DNA of 64,000 nt. Origin: Planctomycetales bacterium ZRK34. Its GTDB lineage: Bacteria > Planctomycetota > Phycisphaerae > Phycisphaerales > Zrk34. Location: the NCBI GenBank assembly GCA_014873095.1, contig CP050848.1:5391850-5455849 (forward strand), written 5' to 3'. This document shows positions 34,792 through 40,806 of this stretch, in pieces. The notes under the pieces are model-generated. The model saw nothing but the letters and a program-made list of their open reading frames with translations, was not told where the DNA came from and ran no database searches. Position numbers and translations under genes: made by a program. Position 1 is the stretch's first letter. The number at the start of each line of letters is the position of its first letter.

Positions 34792-36111
34792 TCAAAATGG
34801 TGCAGCTTCGTCAGGTTGGAACTGTTCGACCGTCGACAGTTCGTATGAATCTCCAACCCATTCCGCGACGCGCGTGATGTACGGCCTATCCTCGAAAACG
34901 TCATCACAGCACTGATCCGTGTCCATCGGAATCCCATGAAAATTCCCGAAAGAACCACGCAGGCGACGACCAAAGACGACACGCTCAACCAGCCAGTTGT
35001 CGCGTAGCGTCATGTCACCAAACTTCACCGCGTACTTAACGACTTCCTGGAGGTCATCAGCCAGGGACATCATCACCGCTTCGTCTGCCGTGTCCGGCAT
35101 TGAACGAAGCCCGCCCAGGCTGTACAGGTCACGCACATCGACCATGAATGAATCACGCGTGATCCGCCGCCACTCCGATTGCAAGCGCTCCTGATCAAGC
35201 GGGGCCTCGCACAACACCACCGCGTGCAGATGCGGATGCCATTGCTTGGAACCTGAACCCCTCTTGATTTCAATCGCGAACACGCCGCCCGCGACACGTG
35301 ACAACTCGGTGTATTGCGCACGGGGACTTTTCGATGAGATGAACCGACGACGGTCCAACTGCCATGCACGCCAGGACCGCGTGAGATGTGCAAACCGACG
35401 ATGCAAACTTCGACCGCTCTTGATTGTCGGTGTCATCAGCTGAACCGTCGCGTACGGCTCAGACGCCAGGTACGGGCCGATCACACCCATGAGTTTCGGC
35501 AACGTCTCACGCAGCCAACGAGCCTGCCGACGGATCGCGCACAGCGGATCGAGGCGGAACTTGCCGCAGAACTTGCCCGCAGAAAGGCGTGTCTCGGTGT
35601 CGCCTTCTGCCGTGGCGTCCTGGAACTCCAGCAGATTGCCACAGCCCTCGATGTCCTGGACGATTGATCGCACATCGCGGCCACCCGCCAGGCGTGAGCC
35701 TGCCGGGACGTTGTCTGCAATCCATGACGCCATCTGCAACGCTCTACGCCGAGCCTTCGCGTAGCGATTCACGCGCTTGACGACTGTATCCGTCGTGGGA
35801 TCGAGGAGCGGATTATGACCGTCTGAGGGTGCAGACGCTTTATGTACATGTATCAAGAGAGGTGTCGCGGCCGCGATCTGCCCCGTTTCCGTGCCCGTAC
35901 GCATGGCGGACGACGCGGGGGGCTCAGGGCCGCCCCCCACACCCCCCGCTCCCCCGGAAGGGCTCAGGGGCCCTTCACAGGCTGCGTAGGTTGGATATGA
36001 AAAAGCGGCCGACCCCCGAATCCCGGAAGCCGGACCGCTGAGAAAGAAAGGCGCACGCGGATGCGTACGTGGTGAATCGTAGCAAGCTGTCTGAATCCGT
36101 TCAATCTGCAT
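34792..36111 (-). CDS. HUH-type rolling-circle replication initiator (Rep_1-like, pII position)
   Basis: Up to 439 residues. The HUH motif is KQWHPHLHAVVLC (His-Pro-His-Leu-His), preceded by VQLMTPTIKSGRSL (motif 1) and followed by EVVKYAVKFG with the candidate nicking Tyr and the usual Lys three residues on. It nicks the plus strand and starts rolling-circle replication. Start: 36111 has AGGAG 11 bases upstream and is reported, but the first 69 codons are low-complexity and contain hairpins, so an ATG at 35904 is possible. Lies directly after dyad E4. Confidence 0.85.
   Translation of the reverse strand: MQIERIQTACYDSPRTHPRAPFFLSGPASGIRGSAAFSYPTYAACEGPLSPSGGAGGVGGGPEPPASSAMRTGTETGQIAAATPLLIHVHKASAPSDGHNPLLDPTTDTVVKRVNRYAKARRRALQMASWIADNVPAGSRLAGGRDVRSIVQDIEGCGNLLEFQDATAEGDTETRLSAGKFCGKFRLDPLCAIRRQARWLRETLPKLMGVIGPYLASEPYATVQLMTPTIKSGRSLHRRFAHLTRSWRAWQLDRRRFISSKSPRAQYTELSRVAGGVFAIEIKRGSGSKQWHPHLHAVVLCEAPLDQERLQSEWRRITRDSFMVDVRDLYSLGGLRSMPDTADEAVMMSLADDLQEVVKYAVKFGDMTLRDNWLVERVVFGRRLRGSFGNFHGIPMDTDQCCDDVFEDRPYITRVAEWVGDSYELSTVEQFQPDEAAPF
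35917..35976 (-). promoter_or_regulatory. Tandem hairpins and G-runs in the Rep leader/N-terminus
   Basis: Two stems, GGGGGGC/GCCCCCC (35917-35938) and GAAGGG/CCCTTC (35957-35976), each with a loop containing CCCTGA, flank a stretch whose minus strand has G-runs of five, six and six. It lies just upstream of the ATG at 35904. In Ff, gene V protein represses gene II translation at a G-rich leader; a similar control is inferred here. Confidence 0.5.
36004..36039 (-). terminator. Possible minus-strand terminator/attenuator at the start of the Rep frame
   Basis: AGCGG and CCGCT arms, extended by CCG/CGG across one bulged T, are followed on the minus strand by TTTTT. If it works, it reduces read-through from the upstream small genes into rep, or the first 36 codons of the long Rep frame are not translated. 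Stem quality is moderate. Confidence 0.4.
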
Positions 36112-36129
36112 CCTTGCAGATACTCCTGT

Positions 36130-36174
36130 TGGTGACGGGCGCCCTGGCCTGGTCAGCTGGTTGCTGTCACCAAT
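36130..36174. repeat. 45-bp dyad element E4
   Basis: TTGGTGACG, 27 bases, TGTCACCAA; half-site starts 36 bases apart. It covers the last seven codons of the 76-residue gene and lies 19 bases before the Rep start at 36111, so it is placed to control rep. Confidence 0.75.
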
Positions 36175-36383
36175 GAATCCGTTGATAGCTGGATGTCACC
36201 CTTGAGCAGTCCGACGAAGACGGACCGTCCGCCCCGCTGCCGGATGAACTCAAGGCCGATGTCCGTAGCCATGCCGGTGACTTCCTCCAGACCGACACCA
36301 GCTTCACGTGCGATCGATAAAAGTTCCTCCGCGTCATGCTTCAACAGCAGGACGCGAACCAGTGAATGAGTCGGTGAAGTCAT
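36153..36383 (-). CDS. Small phage protein of unknown function, 76 aa
   Basis: 76 residues with GGAGG six bases before the ATG at 36383. Mostly helical by eye: LVRVLLLKHDAEELLSIARE, then AGVGLEEVTGMATDIGLEFI; no membrane segment and no Cys. The start overlaps the stop of the 64-residue gene as ATGA. It precedes rep and its last codons lie in dyad E4. It could be a regulatory or accessory replication protein; no family recognised. Confidence 0.65.
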   Translation of the reverse strand: MTSPTHSLVRVLLLKHDAEELLSIAREAGVGLEEVTGMATDIGLEFIRQRGGRSVFVGLLKGDIQLSTDSLVTATS

Positions 36384-36574
36384 ACGGACCTCCGATTTGG
36401 CCGCAGTTTTGCATTTCTTGCGGAGGGCATCTGCAGGACCGTTACCAATTGGGCAGAGTCACGTGACTCAACATCCTGTCGGCGTGGAACCCCGACAGGT
36501 TTTTGACGGTCTAATGATCGTGCCCATGCCATCGCAAAACCTTGGGCACGCAGGAAGCGTTTTGATGCTTTCAT
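36380..36574 (-). CDS. Small basic phage protein, 64 aa
   Basis: 64 residues, strongly basic (KASKRFLRAQGFAMAWARSL; C-terminus ARNAKLRPNRRSV). No membrane segment. Its ATG overlaps the stop of the 58-residue gene and its stop overlaps the start of the 76-residue gene, both as ATGA, which supports real translation although the ribosome site is only a G-run. The charge suggests nucleic-acid binding. Function unknown. Confidence 0.5.
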   Translation of the reverse strand: MKASKRFLRAQGFAMAWARSLDRQKPVGVPRRQDVESRDSAQLVTVLQMPSARNAKLRPNRRSV

Positions 36575-36747
36575 GTACCCACCCCCCGGTCAATCTTGAA
36601 TGAGCGTGAGCGAAGCATCGCGGCACGACGCCAGCCGGTAACGAACCACTGCGATTCACGTTCACCGCTGATTCGCCACAACGAGGATGAGAGGTTGAAG
36701 GCGGTCTGACAGCGGTGCCAACAACGGTCAATCTGACGACGCATCAT
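36571..36747 (-). CDS. Small basic phage protein, 58 aa
   Basis: 58 residues, starting at the first of two adjacent ATGs (36747), with AGGGGG upstream. Basic and Trp-rich: the N-terminus MMRRQIDRCWHRCQ is followed by a segment SLWRISGERESQWFVTGWRR. The start overlaps the lipoprotein stop and its stop overlaps the 64-residue gene, both as ATGA. A competing 87-codon frame (36468-36731) lacks such coupling and was rejected. Function unknown; possibly DNA-binding. Confidence 0.5.
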   Translation of the reverse strand: MMRRQIDRCWHRCQTAFNLSSSLWRISGERESQWFVTGWRRAAMLRSRSFKIDRGVGT

Positions 36748-36917
36748 GATCCACCCCCTACCACCGGAAGGTCAAAGTAAGGGCATTGGACGCCTTCGCC
36801 ATGGTCTGCATTACAATCGTCTGCACAGTCAGGCTGCCACGTTGTTGATTTATACGGTTGCTCACAGCCTAAGGATGCAATCACTATCATCAGCAACAGA
36901 ACATGGGTGACTTTCAT
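36744..36917 (-). CDS. Small phage lipoprotein, 57 aa
   Basis: 57 residues. The signal VTHVLLLMIVIASLGC has a lipobox with Cys18; the mature 40 residues hold three further Cys (DCADDCNAD and VQCPYF) and end GGGS. Its ATG overlaps the stop of the 99-residue gene as ATGA, and its stop overlaps the 58-residue gene. A phage-borne membrane lipoprotein in an inovirus could act in superinfection exclusion or resemble small lysis/entry-exclusion lipoproteins; this is inference only. Confidence 0.55.
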   Translation of the reverse strand: MKVTHVLLLMIVIASLGCEQPYKSTTWQPDCADDCNADHGEGVQCPYFDLPVVGGGS

Positions 36918-37213
36918 GCCGCCCCCCTTCCGATTGGTGACACCTGGTGCGCCGCCGGCGGCTCGATCTTGTCACCATGGCGACGGCCAAGAAAACAACC
37001 GATCGCGTCAGCCAATGCCTGGATATCGTTGCGCGTGAAGTCGACATGACCGAGGTAACGATGATCTAAATCAGTGAACGACACACGAACCATCGAGATG
37101 CCCGGACGACCATCAATGCGAAAAAACTTGGACTCCTGATCGGGCTGCAACAGTAGCGACTGATCAACTCTCGCAATCGCTACGTTGGATCCAAAATCAA
37201 AGTGAAGTAACAT
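36914..37213 (-). CDS. Small phage protein of unknown function, 99 aa
   Basis: 99 residues with GAGGG seven bases before the ATG at 37213. Mixed alpha/beta by eye: LHFDFGSNVAIARVDQSLLL, ESKFFRIDGRPGISMVRVSF, DIQALADAIGCFLGRR. No membrane segment. It follows the ssDNA-binding gene past a strong terminator, and its last 22 codons contain dyad E5, so protein and site overlap. Coupled by ATGA to the lipoprotein gene. No family recognised. Confidence 0.65.
   Translation of the reverse strand: MLLHFDFGSNVAIARVDQSLLLQPDQESKFFRIDGRPGISMVRVSFTDLDHRYLGHVDFTRNDIQALADAIGCFLGRRHGDKIEPPAAHQVSPIGRGAA
36934..36978. repeat. 45-bp dyad element E5
   Basis: TTGGTGACA, 27 bases, TGTCACCAT; half-site starts 36 bases apart. 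It lies inside the 3' end of the 99-residue gene, ahead of the chain of small genes. Its reverse complement shares TGGTGACAAGATC with E3. Confidence 0.75.
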
Positions 37214-37239
37214 TTTGTTGCCCTCGCCAGATGTGCCAG

Positions 37240-37278
37240 AAAAAAGGGCCGGGCGAGTCTGGCGGCTCGCTCCGGCCC
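37240..37278 (-). terminator. Strong terminator after the phage ssDNA-binding gene
   Basis: Minus strand GGGCCGG, one unpaired A, GCGAG, an eight-base loop, then CTCGC and CCGGCCC: twelve pairs, followed by TTTTTT. It lies 16 bases past the SSB stop and would keep SSB expression high relative to the downstream genes. Confidence 0.85.
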
Positions 37279-37293
37279 CTCCGGGGTTCTGGA

Positions 37294-37572
37294 TCAGGCT
37301 GCGGGCTTCTTCGCGCCTTCCTGGACAGGACGGACGCGGACGTCGTTCATGACGATGTCAAAACCTTCCTGTGCGATCCGAGCCGATCCCTCGACCTCGA
37401 CGCCTTCGGCGTACCGGCCGCTCTCGATTTCGTCGGGCTCGACGAACGTCTGGAAGCTCTCGGCCCCCGTAGCGATGGTGATCTGACCGTACGGCTTGTT
37501 CGACTTCTTGCCGGTCCGGACCTTCGTGGCGATCACCGTGCCACGAAAATTGAATGAGTTACGCATGGACAT
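37294..37572 (-). CDS. Phage ssDNA-binding protein (pV-like, OB-fold)
   Basis: 92 residues from the ATG at 37572, with AGGAG nine bases upstream; the frame to 37629 adds a non-coding stretch. The strand-rich sequence NSFNFRGTVIATKVRTGKKS, PYGQITIATG, EGVEVEGSARIA, VMNDVRVRPV fits a small OB-fold of the kind that coats inovirus ssDNA before packaging. The N-terminal Lys/Arg cluster suits DNA contact. It is the first gene of the leftward phage operon and has its own terminator. Confidence 0.75.
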   Translation of the reverse strand: MSMRNSFNFRGTVIATKVRTGKKSNKPYGQITIATGAESFQTFVEPDEIESGRYAEGVEVEGSARIAQEGFDIVMNDVRVRPVQEGAKKPAA

Positions 37573-37632
37573 GACGGACGCTCCTGTTCGCAGTGATGAA
37601 AGGAGCCACCCGCCACAGGCGCAGCACAAATA

Positions 37633-37651
37633 CCACCGGTTTTGCCGGTGG
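37633..37651. other. Short perfect hairpin upstream of the phage SSB gene
   Basis: CCACCGG and CCGGTGG with a TTTTG loop, 61 bases before the SSB start. It may lie in the leader of the main leftward phage transcript. The stretch 37573-37864 between the SSB start and the Fur-like gene has no gene; it holds this hairpin, the rightward terminator and attR. Confidence 0.5.
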
Positions 37652-37748
37652 CCGTTTCACATGCTATGCTTATGGCGGTCATTCGCTGGTCCTAAACCTG
37701 CAGCGGGTGGCTACCCTGATTCCGGCCACATACCGGGTCAGGGCCTTG

Positions 37749-37784
37749 CCGCCTGGGCTGGTGCGAACAGCCTGGGCGGTTTTT
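37749..37784 (+). terminator. Rightward terminator-like hairpin at the phage right end
   Basis: CCGCC and GGCGG outer arms and GGCTG and CAGCC inner arms, separated by symmetrical TG bulges, are followed by TTTTT. No rightward gene precedes it in the prophage, so it may shield the host Fur-like gene or serve as a ssDNA hairpin (for example a packaging signal) in the virion strand. Confidence 0.65.
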
Positions 37785-37790
37785 CGTTAC

Positions 37791-37818
37791 TCACACCACC
37801 ACAGTTATTATCGGACTA
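37791..37818 (+). other. attR of the prophage (hybrid dif)
   Basis: TCACACCACCA, then CAGTTA, then TTATCGGACTA. The central six and the XerC arm match attL, but the XerD arm is quite different, as expected if it comes from the phage attP. This is the arrangement of VGJ-type inovirus attachment sites, where only the XerC arm is conserved. Confidence 0.75.
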
Positions 37819-37864
37819 TCAGTAGAATCGACAATACAGGCAGGGGGCGTTAGGATACCCGCAT

Positions 37865-38344
37865 ATGGCCCGATCGACACCACCAACGCAAACCAACGCC
37901 AGCGAGCCCGATGAGATCATCGTGGCGCCGCTGTGCAGCATCTTCCGCCGTTTCCTGAAAAAACGCGGGCTCAAGTTCACCAGCGAACGTGCCCTGATTC
38001 TCGACGCGGTGCTCAGCAAAGATGGCCTGTTCGAAGCTGAGCAGTTGATGTATGAGATGTACGACGCCGGCCAGAAGGTTTCCAAGGCAACGATCTATCG
38101 CACGATCAAACACCTGGTCGAAGCCGGCATCATTCAGGAAGTTCGCCTGGACTCCAAGCAGGCTCATTACCAGCTGATATATGGCCGCAAACCGACTGAC
38201 TACCTGGTCAACGTCGACACCGACGAGATCGTCGAGTTTCACAGCCCCGAGTTGATTCAGTTGTGCGAGAGTGTCTGCCGCGAGCACGGGCTTGAGCCCG
38301 ACGGCCACCAGTTGATCATTTACGCCCGCAAGCCGAGCAAGTGA
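37865..38344 (+). CDS. Fur-family transcriptional regulator, divergent metal site
   Basis: 159 residues. The winged-helix part is clear (RGLKFTSERALILDAVLS, then KVSKATIYRTIKHLVEAGII) and so is the EF-HSPELIQLCESVCREHGL dimerisation region. The usual HHHDH cluster and the CxxC zinc pairs are missing (AHYQLIYGRKPTDYLVNVDTD); only a few His remain. It may sense something other than Fe or Zn, or bind metal more weakly. It lies 47 bases right of attR, so its native promoter is close to the dif site. Confidence 0.85.
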   Translation: MARSTPPTQTNASEPDEIIVAPLCSIFRRFLKKRGLKFTSERALILDAVLSKDGLFEAEQLMYEMYDAGQKVSKATIYRTIKHLVEAGIIQEVRLDSKQAHYQLIYGRKPTDYLVNVDTDEIVEFHSPELIQLCESVCREHGLEPDGHQLIIYARKPSK

Positions 38345-39004
38345 TCACACATCCAATTCATCGTCTTCCGCCGTCAGCGGCCGACTGATGGAATAATCAC
38401 CGCTGAACCATTTGTTCAGATCCGCCATCTTGCAGCGCGAGCTGCAGAACGGAAAAGTCGGCACGGCATCGTCCACCGAACTGCCGCAGCTTGGACACGG
38501 GCGTGTATCCCGCAAATCAGCAATGATGCGATTGAGTTTCGCGTATCGATCGCGCCAATCGCCACACAGCGTCATTGTGAAACCACGCCGATCCTCATCC
38601 GCATGATCGATCTCGATTCGCAGATGATCGGCGGGCAGTTCATCCTCAATGTGATCAGCCCATTCCACCGCAGTGACAGCGCCTTCGAACAGCTGGGCTG
38701 ACCAGCCGATCGACTCAAGGTCCGATAAGCCCTGCATCCTGTAGGCGTCGATATGTACGACCGGCAGCCGCCCACCGCTGTACTCACACATCAATACAAA
38801 CGTCGGACTCGACACACTCAACGGATCAACGCCGAGGCCTTCCGCGAGCCCGCGCACAAGCTGGGTTTTGCCGGCGCCGAGCGAGCCGACCAGCGCGATC
38901 ACTTCACCGCCATCGCACAGCGAAGCCAGGTGCTGGCCGAACTGTTGTGTTTTCTGGACCGACGGGCTCGTCCAAGTGATCGGTTGTACTGCCTGATCAT
39001 TCAT
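38345..39004 (-). CDS. tsaE: Fusion of TsaE (tRNA t6A synthesis ATPase) and YacG-type zinc-ribbon protein
   Basis: 219 residues from the ATG at 39004, an ATGA overlap with thiL; a frame to 39184 lies inside thiL. Residues of about 1-150 are TsaE: Walker A GSLGAGKTQLVRGLAEGL, SSPTFVLMCEY, VHIDAYRM, EWADHI. The last 45 residues are YacG: CPSCGSSVDDAVPTFPFCSS, then RCKMADLNKWFSGDY. TsaE helps make t6A37 in tRNA; YacG inhibits DNA gyrase in E. coli. These are normally separate genes. Confidence 0.85.
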   Translation of the reverse strand: MNDQAVQPITWTSPSVQKTQQFGQHLASLCDGGEVIALVGSLGAGKTQLVRGLAEGLGVDPLSVSSPTFVLMCEYSGGRLPVVHIDAYRMQGLSDLESIGWSAQLFEGAVTAVEWADHIEDELPADHLRIEIDHADEDRRGFTMTLCGDWRDRYAKLNRIIADLRDTRPCPSCGSSVDDAVPTFPFCSSRCKMADLNKWFSGDYSISRPLTAEDDELDV

Positions 39005-39930
39005 GCGTGGTGTTCCCACCCGGTCTTCGTCAGCGGTTGGCGGGTTCCGTCCGGCAGTCTGAGCCACAGACGTGATTCGACCGGACGATCCGCTTCGCCA
39101 AGCATATGCCCGACTTTCGTGAGGGTCACGCCGTCGATTTCGGTCGGCAGATTGTCGGCCGCATCGGGCGCGATAGTGAAACACAGTTCATAGTCTTCGC
39201 CGTCGAACAGCGCATGCTGCGGGCCGTCACGACCGGGCAATCTCGCCGGTAGATCAGCCAGGTGAATTTCGGCGGCGGCGTGCGACTGCTCGCAGATGTG
39301 TGACAGGTCACTGGCCAGACCGTCGGACAGATCGATCATGCTATGAAGGGCGTCGCCGGCGTGTTCTGCGATTTTGCGGGCGAGATTGATGCGGGGTTCG
39401 AAATGCAGGTGAGCCCCCCCACCGTCTTTTTGCCACGCTCCACCGAGTTGCCCACTGACGAAAACCGCATCGCCGGGTTGAGCTCCGCTGCGGAGAATCG
39501 GCCCGATGCCCGCCGGTTCAGCGAACACAGTCACCGTCAGCAACAGCGGGTGATCCCACATGCTGATGTCGCCGCCGATGAGCGGGCATTGATAAGCCTC
39601 GGCGGTGGCCCGCATGCTGTCGAACAGTTCTTTCGCCTGCGCTTCGGTGAAACGACGCGGCAGCGCCGCCGCCACGACCGCCCCAAGAGGACGCGCAGCC
39701 ATCGCCGCCACGTCGGAAAGATTCCGCGTGATCGCTTTGCGGGCAACGAGTTTCAGGGGTGTGTTGCCCAGTTGCACGTGGACGCCGTCGGCGACCTGGT
39801 CGACGGTGATTAAAACCGTCTGATCGCCCAGCGCCAGCGCGCCCATGTCGTCACCCGGCGGGATGGCGACATGATCCGGCAGCGCCCGGTTGAATGCGTA
39901 CACGTGTTTGAGCAGATCGCTTTCGCGCAT
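39001..39930 (-). CDS. thiL: Thiamine-monophosphate kinase
   Basis: 309 residues from the ATG at 39930 (a GTG two codons earlier is possible). ThiL motifs: IPPGDDMGAL, LITVDQVADGVH, ARKAITRNLSDVAAMAARPL, GGDISMWDHPLLLTVTVF, IDLSDGLASDL and DGEDYELCFTI; the Asp-rich sites bind Mg and ATP. It phosphorylates thiamine monophosphate to the pyrophosphate cofactor. Coupled by ATGA to the TsaE-YacG gene downstream. Confidence 0.92.
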   Translation of the reverse strand: MRESDLLKHVYAFNRALPDHVAIPPGDDMGALALGDQTVLITVDQVADGVHVQLGNTPLKLVARKAITRNLSDVAAMAARPLGAVVAAALPRRFTEAQAKELFDSMRATAEAYQCPLIGGDISMWDHPLLLTVTVFAEPAGIGPILRSGAQPGDAVFVSGQLGGAWQKDGGGAHLHFEPRINLARKIAEHAGDALHSMIDLSDGLASDLSHICEQSHAAAEIHLADLPARLPGRDGPQHALFDGEDYELCFTIAPDAADNLPTEIDGVTLTKVGHMLGEADRPVESRLWLRLPDGTRQPLTKTGWEHHA

Positions 39931-40028
39931 AGACACGAATCATAGCACAGAACCTGTTGCTCACAGGGGGCACGCAGGACACAAAGTGGGCTCCGGGTCC
40001 CTTGTGCCCCCTGTGAGTGTATCTGGGG

Positions 40029-40541
40029 TTACGCCATCGCCAGCGCAGACTCACGCAGGCGGGCGGTCAGCGCGACCGGGTGCAGGCGCAGGCCGATCAG
40101 ATCACGCTGCAGGTCGCTGCCACCGATGGGAATCGGGGCCTGGGCGAGCGTGGCCACGTGACGATTCAGCAGCTTTTCCAGCGCCTGCGGTGTGGTGATG
40201 CGCTCGACCTCGACCTCGGCCTGGACATGCCAGATCGCTTCGGGCGTGGGCTGACCGTGTTCGTCGATCAGCTCTTCCGGCAGACGACGATGGGGCGCGG
40301 AAACGCTGAGCATGGTGCGTCCGCCCCGTTCAATGGCGCGGGCATGATCACCGCCGGCGGGCAGGTGGGTCACAAAGGCTCCGCGGTCGTCGTTGACATA
40401 TCGCACGGGTGTGACGATCGCCTCGCCGGTGATCGGGTCTTCGGTCATCAGGCGGCCCATCCGGTGGGTGAACAGGAAGCGGATGGCCTGACGGTTGAGT
40501 CGGGCGTTGGTGTTGGTTGGATTGGTTTCGAGTGTCGGCAT
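40029..40541 (-). CDS. FMN-binding split-barrel protein (pyridoxamine 5'-phosphate oxidase/PaiB-like)
   Basis: 170 residues from the ATG at 40541, preceded by AAAGGGGG. The FMN-binding split barrel is suggested by FLFTHRMGRLMTEDP, VTPVRYVNDDRGAFVTHL, GGRTMLSVSAPHR and HVQAEVEVERITTP. PaiB-like proteins act as flavin-dependent oxidoreductases or regulators. The 5' leader has a terminator hairpin at 40573 and a 35-codon leader frame at 40632, suggesting attenuation. Confidence 0.72.
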   Translation of the reverse strand: MPTLETNPTNTNARLNRQAIRFLFTHRMGRLMTEDPITGEAIVTPVRYVNDDRGAFVTHLPAGGDHARAIERGGRTMLSVSAPHRRLPEELIDEHGQPTPEAIWHVQAEVEVERITTPQALEKLLNRHVATLAQAPIPIGGSDLQRDLIGLRLHPVALTARLRESALAMA

Positions 40542-40567
40542 GGTGGCGCCCCCTTTCAGGGCGAAGT

Positions 40568-40604
40568 ACAAAAAAACCCGCGGGCTTTGGCTCGCGGGCT
40601 GGAA
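40568..40604 (-). terminator. Terminator/attenuator hairpin in the leader of the PaiB-like gene
   Basis: Minus strand CCCGCG and CGCGGG arms around AGCCAAAGCC, followed by TTTTTTT. It ends 27 bases before the ATG at 40541. GGCTCG at the end of the leader frame (about 40636-40641) could pair with CGAGCC in this hairpin and form an antiterminator. Alternatively it ends argH transcripts. Confidence 0.65.
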
Positions 40605-40631
40605 GTCTCATCGGAGATTCATCGGTGTTGC

Positions 40632-40739
40632 CTACGAGCCTTTACATCCTGTCAGACGGCAGAGAACGTGCTGCAGCCACAGAACGAAGATGTCCTTGGT
40701 CGTCATCGAAATCGAAATGGCTCGGGCTTGGGTCTTCAT
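40632..40739 (-). CDS. Possible leader peptide, 35 aa, upstream of the PaiB-like gene
   Basis: 35 residues with AGGA six bases before the ATG at 40739, beginning MKTQARAISISMTTKD and ending LTGCKGS. It is followed within 28 bases by an attenuator-like hairpin. No run of a single amino acid is seen, so the sensed signal is not evident. It could instead be a chance frame in the argH 3' region. Confidence 0.4.
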   Translation of the reverse strand: MKTQARAISISMTTKDIFVLWLQHVLCRLTGCKGS

Positions 40740-40806
40740 GGCTGTCCTGTGTGATGTCGAATCTCGCTACAAGGTTACGCAGGCAGTGACGAAAAAGTCA
40801 ACATTT

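Larger units (their letters stand above)
27503..37807 (-). mobile_element. Integrated filamentous phage (inovirus) prophage, about 10.3 kb, integrated at dif
   Basis: Bounded by the direct repeat ACAGTTATTATCGGACT (27502-27518 and 37801-37817) inside dif-like sites. It holds the inovirus hallmark gene Zot/pI next to pVI-like, pIII-like and short major-coat genes, an HUH Rep and a small ssDNA-binding protein, all on the minus strand in near-Ff order. It encodes no integrase, as expected for an element using host XerC/XerD. Cargo includes TraX-type, PAP2-type, secretin-N-domain and PEP-CTERM-like proteins. All key genes look intact, so the phage may be active. Confidence 0.9.

Noticed and set aside
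34740..34988. N-terminal extension of the PEP-CTERM-like protein
   Set aside because: It overlaps the end of the Rep gene by nearly 200 bases and would bury the signal peptide.
36468..36731. 87-codon minus-strand frame
   Set aside because: It competes with the 58- and 64-residue frames, which are tied to their neighbours by ATGA overlaps; the 87-codon frame has no such link or ribosome site.
28357..36978. Dyads as integron attC sites or transposon ends
   Set aside because: They lack the GTTRRRY-type core of attC, there is no integrase or transposase, and copies sit inside coding ends without target duplications.
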